From Saposhnikovia divaricata (Eukaryota > Streptophyta > Magnoliopsida > Apiales > Apiaceae), in the NCBI GenBank assembly GCA_036435485.1, contig CM071596.1, positions 19,122,001 through 19,186,000 on the forward strand: 64,000 nucleotides of DNA, in the 5' to 3' direction. Positions 47,651 to 55,468 of this stretch are shown in pieces. Made by a program: the position numbers and the translations under genes. Position 1 is the first letter of the stretch. Every line of letters starts with the position of its first letter. The notes below the pieces were generated by a model, which saw nothing but the letters and a program-made list of their open reading frames with translations, was not told where the DNA came from and searched no databases.

Positions 47651-48090
47651 CAAGACAATCCCTGATTGTCTTGCCGATTGTCTTGAAGGTTAAATTCAGA
47701 ACAGCAAGACAATAGGAGATTGTCTTGCCGATTGTATTGGAGAAGAAATCAATAAAGCAAGACAATTCCTGATTGTCTTGCCGATTGTCTTGATAATGAT
47801 AATGTCTGAATAGCTTTTGAAAAGTAGAATAAAAATCTAATTTGATTGTCTTGACGATTGTCTTGGCAGTTCAATTTGATTGTCTTGATAATGATCAAAA
47901 AGATAAAGCTTCAGACAGAATGATAATTTTGATAAAGCAAGACAAAGATATCTGAATTTGATTGTCTTGCCGATTGTCTTGGAAGAACCTGATTGTCTTG
48001 ACGATTGTATTGCCTATTGTCTTGGCAGTACAAAATCGGTTGTCTTGGAAGAATAAATTGTATTGACGATTGTCTTGGCAGTTATATTTG
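47651..48090. repeat. GATTGTCTTG motif array in the 5' LTR
   Basis: About 20 copies of GATTGTCTTG, near variants (GATTGTATTG, TATTGTCTTG, GGTTGTCTTG) or the complement CAAGACAAT. Many are paired as GATTGTCTTGCC plus GATTGTCTTG, 11-12 bp start to start, and several pair with upstream CAAGACAAT copies as small hairpins. Confidence 0.92.
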
Positions 48091-48112
48091 AAGACAAAGA
48101 GTCAGTGATTGA

Positions 48113-48119
48113 TATATAA
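48113..48119 (+). promoter_or_regulatory. Probable LTR TATA box
   Basis: TATATAA directly downstream of the motif array; the equivalent in the 3' LTR is 60,341-60,347. Confidence 0.55.
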
Positions 48120-48592
48120 CAAGATATATCGACAGAAGCAATCAGTAAGAAAAGAACACAGAAAATATTACATTCAAGAACTGAATTCTCTCTTCTCTCT
48201 CATCAAGAACACAGCACAAGAAGCAGAAAATTATTTAGAAAATCAAGTTCATCTTATTTTTAATATCTGATCCGATAGAACTGATTTCCTTGATACTCTT
48301 GTACTATTAGCGAGTTTTTACTCCTAATCTATATCTTGATTTTTATTAACAAATCTAGAAAAATTCATGTCGAATTTTCTAATTTGTTTTTATTAACTAG
48401 ATATAAATTCTGTACTGTATTTGTAACAAACCCCTCAAGTTAATATAATTTTATATTCAACTTGAATTTTGTTTCATTTAATTCCGCTCAAATTTGTCAA
48501 AATATAAATTAAATTATCCGGACAAATTTCGATAAAACAGTACTGTTTGTATTCAACCCCCCCCCATCTACAAACATATTGGACCTAACAAT

Positions 48593-48604
48593 TGGTATCA
48601 GAGC
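48593..48604 (+). other. Primer-binding site (initiator Met-tRNA)
   Basis: TGGTATCAGAGC two bases after the 5' LTR end, the usual copia primer site. Confidence 0.92.
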
Positions 48605-48690
48605 CGATTGATTGATACACAAATCAACGATTCCAGTTTACTCGATTAAAAATCATCCCCGGATTTTTTAACTCTCTTAAAAAATTCATC

Positions 48691-50994
48691 ATGTCTTCTA
48701 AAGTCGGAACTGTGAAAATTCCCATATATGACAAAAACAGTTATGATATGTGGAAGAACAAAATGTTAATGTTCCTCGAGGTTGCAAATCCTAAATACAT
48801 GAAAGTCTTATCAGAAGGACCAATAATACCTTTTGGATTAACTCCTGAAGTTGTTACTGATGGAAAAGTTGTTACCCCTGCAAAGCTTGTACAAAAAGAT
48901 TCTTCTGAATTCACTCTTGCTGAAAGAGAGGAAGCTGGACTTGACATTAATTTAAGACTGATCTTAATAGATTCTCTAGACTCTGTGATGTACAGTCATG
49001 TGATTAACTGCAAAACTGCAAAGCAAATGTGGGAAACCATTAAAACTGTGAATGAAGGAACAGAGGAAGTTAGGGAGAATCGACTAGAAATTCTGACTTC
49101 TGAGTATGAACACTTTCGATCAGCATACAATGAAAGTATTCAAGATGTGTTTGAAAGATATAACAAACTTGTCAACAATTTACAGATGCATGGCAAGTAC
49201 TACACTCAGAAAGAGATCAACAGAAAATTTCTACTGTCAATGCCTGTTCATCTAGAACATAGAATTACAGCTATCAGAGAGTCGAGGAATCTAAGTGAAA
49301 TAACTATAGAAAGACTCTTTGGTGTTTTAAAAACCTATGAACTGGAACAATCTCAACAAAAGGAGATTTATGGAAAAGGAAGAGTTGCTAATACTTCTAC
49401 AGCTCTTATTGTTGAGAACAAACAGGAAGTGGAAGATAAGGTTATTCAACCTTGTAGTGTTGACAGTGGAAAGCTGGAAGTTGAAGTTGGTCAAACGAAT
49501 GCTAGTCCAGATGAAGGTGACTTCTATTCATTAGAAGAACTAGATCAGTTGGAAGATGAGTCCATGGCTTTGTTGGTAAGAAAATTCAGTAACTTCAGAT
49601 TCAGGAAGAATCCCAAGTTCAGATACAAATCTAACTATAACAGGTTCCAGAGAGGAGGTTCTTCATCCTCAAGTAACAGAGGAGGTTACAAAACTGGAAC
49701 AGTTGAAAGAAGTAAAATTAGATGCTACAACTGTAATGAACTTGGACATTTCGCTACTGAATGTCAGAAGCCAAAACAAAACCAAAGAAAAGACTTTGGA
49801 TCTGAAAAGAAGAAGACAGGTAAACCCTATGTGGCAGCTGGAAAGAGTTGGGATGATACAGACTCTGAAGATGAAGAGTATGGCAATCTTGCCCTGATGG
49901 CAAAATCTGATAACTCCAGTGGTACATCATCTGAGGTATCATGTACTGAAAGTCAATATATTTATCAACTTACTGATACACTAGGTAATGCTAATAGAGA
50001 GATTGAAAGGCTAAATTTGTTAAATACAGATCTTAGTAATCAATTATCAGAATTACATGATGTACAAAATTGCCATGTTATACAAAAATCAGAAATAAGA
50101 ATGCTAAAAGAACTTGAGAGGTCTCTAGCGGAGATAGTGGTTCAACAACGTGAAACAATAGCTGAACTAGAAATAAGGGTTAGTGCTACTTCTAATTCTT
50201 GTAAAGTGGCTAAAGAGTTGTTTAACCAACAAGCAATTAATCAAACCGTAGGAATTGGGTTTGATTATAATGAAGCTATTGGACGAAAAAGCATTAATAC
50301 CCCTAATCGTGTCAGTGCTGTAGATAGGGATATACCATTAGTGCTTAAGAGTGTTAGTAACCCACTCTTTAAGAAATCCATAGCAGAACCTTTGGATACA
50401 ACATCTTTAATCATTAAGGAAGAGATGCGCATTGAGGACGTAGCTAATGGCGTAGTCTTAGAAAGTAATCAAGTTGTTAAAAATGATAAAGATAGAAAGA
50501 CTGTGTTTGTAAAAGCAGAAAGAGTTTATGAGTCTACTAGTTCATTGAAAACTAGTAGCAGAAGTAACAACATGAATAAATGCAACAACAAATCTACCAT
50601 GCATGCTATTCCTGTTATTGATACTGCTCATAAGAAATGCGATGCTGTTAATTGCATGTCTTGTGCTTTTAATATAATGTCTGCGTACTTTAACGGTAAT
50701 CATGCATGTGTTGATAAGAATGCTCCTAGACAGCAAATGAGCAGAAATAAACATGTACGATCCAGGACTGAAAAATCACCTAATTCTAAGATTAGGACCC
50801 GAAGTCCTTCTCAGGATATGGTGAAGACATGGTTACCCAAGCTGAAACCAAAACAAGTTAAAGCTGTTTACAGGGTTAAATGTCCAGTACCTAAAGAAAA
50901 TGTTGTTAAAATAAAAAGTGTTGCTTTGCCTGATAAAGGTCAATTCTTTAAGTACTCCGGACCCAATCAAATTTGGGTTTCGAAGAAAGTCTAA
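48691..50994 (+). CDS. SIRE-type gag polyprotein
   Basis: 767 residues from ATG at 48,691. The first part holds YDMWKNKMLMFLE and a UBN2/gag region around residues 60-225 (INCKTAKQMWETIK, YHF-like SEYEHFRSAYNES, INRKFLLSMP). A zinc knuckle CYNCNELGHFATEC starts at residue 345. A helical stretch follows at about 430-520 (ANREIERLNLLNTDLSNQL). The C-terminus, SGPNQIWVSKKV, is the usual junction to pol. It forms the virus-like particle and binds the RNA. The length is typical for SIRE gag, and no internal stop is present. The downstream pol frame overlaps its end in the -1 frame. Confidence 0.95.
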   Translation: MSSKVGTVKIPIYDKNSYDMWKNKMLMFLEVANPKYMKVLSEGPIIPFGLTPEVVTDGKVVTPAKLVQKDSSEFTLAEREEAGLDINLRLILIDSLDSVMYSHVINCKTAKQMWETIKTVNEGTEEVRENRLEILTSEYEHFRSAYNESIQDVFERYNKLVNNLQMHGKYYTQKEINRKFLLSMPVHLEHRITAIRESRNLSEITIERLFGVLKTYELEQSQQKEIYGKGRVANTSTALIVENKQEVEDKVIQPCSVDSGKLEVEVGQTNASPDEGDFYSLEELDQLEDESMALLVRKFSNFRFRKNPKFRYKSNYNRFQRGGSSSSSNRGGYKTGTVERSKIRCYNCNELGHFATECQKPKQNQRKDFGSEKKKTGKPYVAAGKSWDDTDSEDEEYGNLALMAKSDNSSGTSSEVSCTESQYIYQLTDTLGNANREIERLNLLNTDLSNQLSELHDVQNCHVIQKSEIRMLKELERSLAEIVVQQRETIAELEIRVSATSNSCKVAKELFNQQAINQTVGIGFDYNEAIGRKSINTPNRVSAVDRDIPLVLKSVSNPLFKKSIAEPLDTTSLIIKEEMRIEDVANGVVLESNQVVKNDKDRKTVFVKAERVYESTSSLKTSSRSNNMNKCNNKSTMHAIPVIDTAHKKCDAVNCMSCAFNIMSAYFNGNHACVDKNAPRQQMSRNKHVRSRTEKSPNSKIRTRSPSQDMVKTWLPKLKPKQVKAVYRVKCPVPKENVVKIKSVALPDKGQFFKYSGPNQIWVSKKV

Positions 50995-53900
50995 CCAATT
51001 TGTCATTGCAGGGTTTGAAACAGGTTGAACGAGTCATGTGGATTCTGGACAGTGGATGTTCAAGGCATATGACCGGAGATAAAGCCCTGCTGACAAATGT
51101 GGTGGAGAAGGCTGGCCCAGTCGTTACCTTTGGAGATAACAGCAAAGGTAAAACTGATGGATATGGCAGATTAGAAGCTGGAAATGTTATCGTTGAAGAT
51201 GTCTCTTTTGTGAACGGCCTTGAGCACAATTTGCTCAGTATTAGTCAATTCTGTGACAGAGGTTATGAAGTTCATTTCAACAAGAAGAATTGTTTAATAT
51301 CACACAAGAGAAATGAAAGGCCGCAGTTGACTGGAGTAAGAAAAGGAAACTTGTACATAGCCAATATGAACTCTGGAAGCAAAGAAGAAATTAGATGTTT
51401 TTATTCAAAGGCATCTACTGATGAAAGTTGGTTATGGCACAAGAAACTTTCTCACCTAAACTTCAAAACAATGAATTCTCTAGTCAAAAGAGAATTGGTG
51501 AGAGGTTTACCTTCGATTGAATTTACTCAGGAAGGTCTATGTGATGCTTGTCAAAAAGGGAAGTTAAAAAGGGCAACTCACAGGAGCACTAACATATCAT
51601 CAATAACTGAACCATTACAACTTCTCCATATGGATTTGTTTGGTCCAGTTAGTGTGATGTCTATGTCAAGGAAAAGATATGCTCTTGTGATTGTTGATGA
51701 TTTCTCAAAATTCACATGGGTACTATTTCTGAACTCAAAAGATGAAACTCCACAACTGGTAGTTGATCACATTAAGTTAATTGAGCTGGACTCTAATCGT
51801 CCAGTAAGAGCTATAAGGTCAGACAACGGAACTGAATTCAAGAATGCAGTTCTGAATGACTTTTGCACTGAAAAGGGTATAACTAGACAGTACTCGGCTC
51901 CCAGAACTCCTCAGCAAAATGGGGTAGTTGAAAGAAAGAATAGAACCTTGATTGAAGTTGCACGTACTATGCTAAGTGAATCAAGGCTTCCATTGAGCTT
52001 TTGGGCTGAAGCTGTCAACACTGCATGCTATACCCAGAATCGTACACTTATCAATAAAGACTTAATGAAGACACCATATGAAGCTCTACATGACAAGAAA
52101 CCAACTCTCAAGTACTTCCATGTATTTGGGACAAAATGCTTTGTGTTGAAAGAAGGAGAAGATCAAGGTGGTAAATTTGAAGAAAAAGCACATGAAGCAA
52201 TATTTATTGGTTATACTAGAAGAGCCTACAAGGTGTATCTTATTGGTCAACAGAAAACCATGGAAAGTGTCAATGTTACATTTGATGACACACAACTCCC
52301 AAGTATCCAAAATGAAGATCCATCTGAAAAGCTCAAGTTTGATGACATGTCAGACTCAGATTCAGATGATGACAATCAACCTGACGTTGTTGCTGATAAT
52401 AATAATCCAAATATTGGTGGTACTGATCAAGGTGATGCTGGTGAAAACAATGATAATTTTCAAGACACCACTAATACTCTTGAACCATCAATGAGTCAAA
52501 CTGGCAACAACTCAGGGGGAGATAATGAAGGGTCAACAAGTCATACTCAACATCATACTGAAGATCAAGGTGAATCATCAAGATCAATTCTTCCTAGACA
52601 AACTGTTTGGAATAGAGCTCATCCTTTTGAGCTGATTCTTGGTGATCCAGATGTTGGTGTGAAGACAAGAAGAGCTTATCAGAATCAATGTAACTATTCT
52701 GGGTTCCTGTCTGTCATGGAACCTAAGAAAGTAGAAGAAGCTCTATCTGATCCTGATTGGGTGATTGCTATGCAAGATGAACTCAATCAATTTAAGCAAC
52801 TAGAAGTATGGAAGCTGGTACCCAGACCTAAAGATAGAAAAGTGGTGGACACAAGATGGGTATTCAGAAACAAACTAGATGAAGATGGCACTGTGATAAG
52901 AAACAAAGCAAGACTGGTAGCTAAAGGTTATTCTCAAGCTGAAGGCATTGATTATGACGAGACCTATGCTCCAGTGGCAAGACTTGAGGCCATCAGAATA
53001 TTCTTGGCATTTGCATCCTATTCAAGATTCAAAGTTTATCAAATGGATGTCAAGAGTGCCTTTCTGAATGGTAAGCTAGATGAAGAAGTGTATGTAGAAC
53101 AGCCTCCTGGTTTTGAAGATCAAGATCATCTGGACTATGTTTACTTTCTTTACAAAGCTATCTATGGTCTTAAGCAAGCCCCAAGAAAATGGTATGACAC
53201 TCTTTCTGAATTTCTAATAGAAAATTGTTTTATAAGAGGTGTCATAGACAAAACTCTCTTCACTAAAAGACATAAGAATGATATAATACTAGTCCAAGTC
53301 TATGTGGACGATATTATATTTGGGTCTACTAATGAACTTCTATGCAAGAAGTTTTCTAAGTTAATGCAGGGTAGGTTTGAAATGAGCATGATGGGAGAAC
53401 TGAAATTCTTTCTTGGATTACAAATAAGTCAGAGACAAGATGGAATATTTATTTGTCAATCCAAGTACATCAAGGAGCTCCTCAAGAAATATCACATGGA
53501 GGAGTGCTCATCAGCAAAGACACCATCAACTATAGCTGTCAAAATTGGTTTATGTGAAAGTTCTGCCAAGGTAGATATCACAGGCTATAGAGGTATGATT
53601 GGCTCATTGCTTTACCTAACTGCTAGTAGACCAGATATAATGTTTGCCACATGCTTGTGTGCAAGGTTCCAAGCGAACCCTAAAGAAATCCATCTCACTG
53701 CTGTCAAAAGAATCTTAAGATATCTAAAGGGTACGCCTAATTTAGGCATCTGGTACCCTAATGAATCTGGTTTTACTTTAATTGGATATACAGATTCGGA
53801 CTATGCAGGAAGTGTTGTAGACAGGAAAAGTACATCTGGGAGTTGTCAATACCTAGGTGGAAGATTGGTATCTTGGTTCAGTAAGAAACAGCAAACAGTT

Positions 53901-54251
53901 TCCAACTCTACAGCCGAAGCTGAATATATAGCCGCTGGAAGCTGTTGTGCTCAGATCTTATGGATTAGGAATCAATTAATGGACTATGGCATTGTATTGG
54001 AAAATATCCCTATTTTATGTGATAATACAAGTGCCATAGCAATCGCCAGCAATCCTGTGCAGCACTCAAGGACAAAACACATTGACATAAGGTATCATTT
54101 TATAAGAGAGCATGTAATGAATGGTACAGTGGAACTACTATTTGTAGGCTCTGGAGATCAAACTGCAGATATTTTTACTAAGTCGCTTAATGAATCCTCA
54201 TTCACTAGAATTGTTAGTGAATTGGGTATGTTAAACAGTCCTAGTAATTAA
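50973..54251 (+). CDS. Copia pol: protease, integrase, reverse transcriptase, RNase H
   Basis: Open in frame 3 from 50,952 to TAA at 54,249-54,251, so it overlaps gag by 43 nt in the -1 frame. It has no obvious ATG start (first codon at 50,973 is TTG), hence it needs frameshifting, splicing or is a mutated fusion. Numbering from 50,973: protease DSG at residue 26 (WILDSGCSRHMTG); HHCC region about 155-197; integrase Asp221, Asp284 and Glu320 (35 residues between the last two); RT YVDD at 777-780 with QMDVKSAFLNG upstream; RNase H from about 945 (YTDSDYAGS, KHIDIRYHFI). The order integrase before RT is copia-type. All catalytic motifs appear intact. Confidence 0.95.
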   Translation: MGFEESLTNLSLQGLKQVERVMWILDSGCSRHMTGDKALLTNVVEKAGPVVTFGDNSKGKTDGYGRLEAGNVIVEDVSFVNGLEHNLLSISQFCDRGYEVHFNKKNCLISHKRNERPQLTGVRKGNLYIANMNSGSKEEIRCFYSKASTDESWLWHKKLSHLNFKTMNSLVKRELVRGLPSIEFTQEGLCDACQKGKLKRATHRSTNISSITEPLQLLHMDLFGPVSVMSMSRKRYALVIVDDFSKFTWVLFLNSKDETPQLVVDHIKLIELDSNRPVRAIRSDNGTEFKNAVLNDFCTEKGITRQYSAPRTPQQNGVVERKNRTLIEVARTMLSESRLPLSFWAEAVNTACYTQNRTLINKDLMKTPYEALHDKKPTLKYFHVFGTKCFVLKEGEDQGGKFEEKAHEAIFIGYTRRAYKVYLIGQQKTMESVNVTFDDTQLPSIQNEDPSEKLKFDDMSDSDSDDDNQPDVVADNNNPNIGGTDQGDAGENNDNFQDTTNTLEPSMSQTGNNSGGDNEGSTSHTQHHTEDQGESSRSILPRQTVWNRAHPFELILGDPDVGVKTRRAYQNQCNYSGFLSVMEPKKVEEALSDPDWVIAMQDELNQFKQLEVWKLVPRPKDRKVVDTRWVFRNKLDEDGTVIRNKARLVAKGYSQAEGIDYDETYAPVARLEAIRIFLAFASYSRFKVYQMDVKSAFLNGKLDEEVYVEQPPGFEDQDHLDYVYFLYKAIYGLKQAPRKWYDTLSEFLIENCFIRGVIDKTLFTKRHKNDIILVQVYVDDIIFGSTNELLCKKFSKLMQGRFEMSMMGELKFFLGLQISQRQDGIFICQSKYIKELLKKYHMEECSSAKTPSTIAVKIGLCESSAKVDITGYRGMIGSLLYLTASRPDIMFATCLCARFQANPKEIHLTAVKRILRYLKGTPNLGIWYPNESGFTLIGYTDSDYAGSVVDRKSTSGSCQYLGGRLVSWFSKKQQTVSNSTAEAEYIAAGSCCAQILWIRNQLMDYGIVLENIPILCDNTSAIAIASNPVQHSRTKHIDIRYHFIREHVMNGTVELLFVGSGDQTADIFTKSLNESSFTRIVSELGMLNSPSN

Positions 54252-55468
54252 TACTGTTAATATCTGAAATTTGATCTTTAATAATTTTGCAAGTGATTAT
54301 TCTGTGAATATTTGTTGTTTGTAATCACTTGTATAATTATTTTACCAACTAATTTTCTTGCTTGTTTAGTTATTTTTCACTATGTTTATTCATATTATTT
54401 AATACTTCATATTTCTGTATTTTTAGAATATTTGTAGATATTTATTTCTATTTTAATAATTATTTTATTAAATGTTTTGTAATGTTTGTCCTTTTGTTAT
54501 TTATATTTGTTTTCGTAAAAAAGATTAATCCATGTTTCTGTAAAATATTTATTTTTAGTATTTTTAATAATATATTAGAGTGTATTTTAATTGGATTAAT
54601 TTTGCACATTAATTTGTATTTTATTAGCATTTTATTAGCAGTCTAATTAATTGTTATGATTGTGGTTATCATATCAAGACAATCGCCAAGACAATCCACA
54701 GATTGTCTTGGAAGGTTATTTTGTTGATAATAAAATATTTTTCAGATTTTTATTCTGTTTTCATTTTATTTTACTCAAAACAAACGATTGTCTTGATAGT
54801 TTTGAACTACCAAGACAATCGGCAAGACAATCAACTGATTGTCTTGGAGTGTTTTTCTTTATTTTCAAAATTAAAAAAATGTGTGTTAATTTGTTGATTA
54901 TTCAGTTAAATAATTGATTGTCTTGATAGTATTTATACTACCAAGACAATCGGCAAGACAATCAAACCGATTGTCTTGTAGTATAGTTTAGTACTTAATT
55001 AAAAAAAAACAGAACACAACACAACAACAATACAATTATCTCTCTTTCTCTCTCGTGTCTTTACACAGAGATCTCAGCATATATACATACAATACACACG
55101 GTTTTTAAACAAACCGCTGCTCGATTTTTTCTCAACTAAACTAAAATCCAAGAACAGATTCGAATAGATCGTTTGATTTCCTTTCTTTTGAACCGATCAG
55201 TTTCGAATATTGTTAAGTTTTGAAAATCAACTTTTTCAAAAAGTTGAATCGGGTTTTAGATGTTTTGAGAGTTCTAGATTTTTTCTGTGAATTCTAAAAA
55301 TAGATTGAGACTCCCAGTGATCAAGAGAACATCATATAAATTTTTGGGATTTTTCTGACAACTTTGAATTAATTCGAATTTTTAATTAATTTTAATTAAT
55401 TATTAATTCTGAAAATTTTCGAATTGTTTTAATTTTCTTAAAATTAAAGTGTGTTTTTGTATTTAAAA
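54252..55468 (+). promoter_or_regulatory. Inter-ORF region with second motif array, possible leader or promoter of the third ORF
   Basis: Noncoding, T-rich, then about eleven copies of GATTGTCTTG/CAAGACAATC (54,675-54,980), arranged as three inverted clusters (for example CCAAGACAATCGGCAAGACAATC then GATTGTCTTGG, given in parts). After it come TCTCTCTTTCTCTCTC and ATATATACATAC (about 55,030-55,090), echoing the LTR layout of array, TATA-like box and CT-rich leader. A promoter role is inferred, not shown. Confidence 0.5.
54675..54980. repeat. GATTGTCTTG motif array upstream of the third ORF
   Basis: Three clusters at about 54,675-54,712, 54,783-54,848 and 54,915-54,978, each with inverted CAAGACAATC and GATTGTCTTG units that could fold into hairpins. 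This is the same motif as in the LTRs. Confidence 0.92.

Larger units (their letters stand above)
47011..48590 (+). repeat. SIRE-type 5' LTR, 1580 bp
   Basis: TG..CA ends. The U3 part has a dense array of GATTGTCTTG/CAAGACAATC motifs (47,651-48,090), then a TATA box (TATATAA, 48,113) and a leader rich in TCTCTCTTCTCTC. The 3' end has CAACCCCCCCCC before the primer site. The small open frame at 47,275-47,481 is present in both LTRs and is not called. Confidence 0.95.

Noticed and set aside
47651..48090. Regularly spaced short repeats resembling a CRISPR array
   Set aside because: Spacing is irregular, units are direct and inverted, and the locus is a plant LTR; this is a promoter-type motif array.
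54362..54646. 94-codon Phe/Ile/Leu-rich open frame after pol
   Set aside because: Pure T-rich composition, starting within noncoding DNA; hydrophobic only because of base content.
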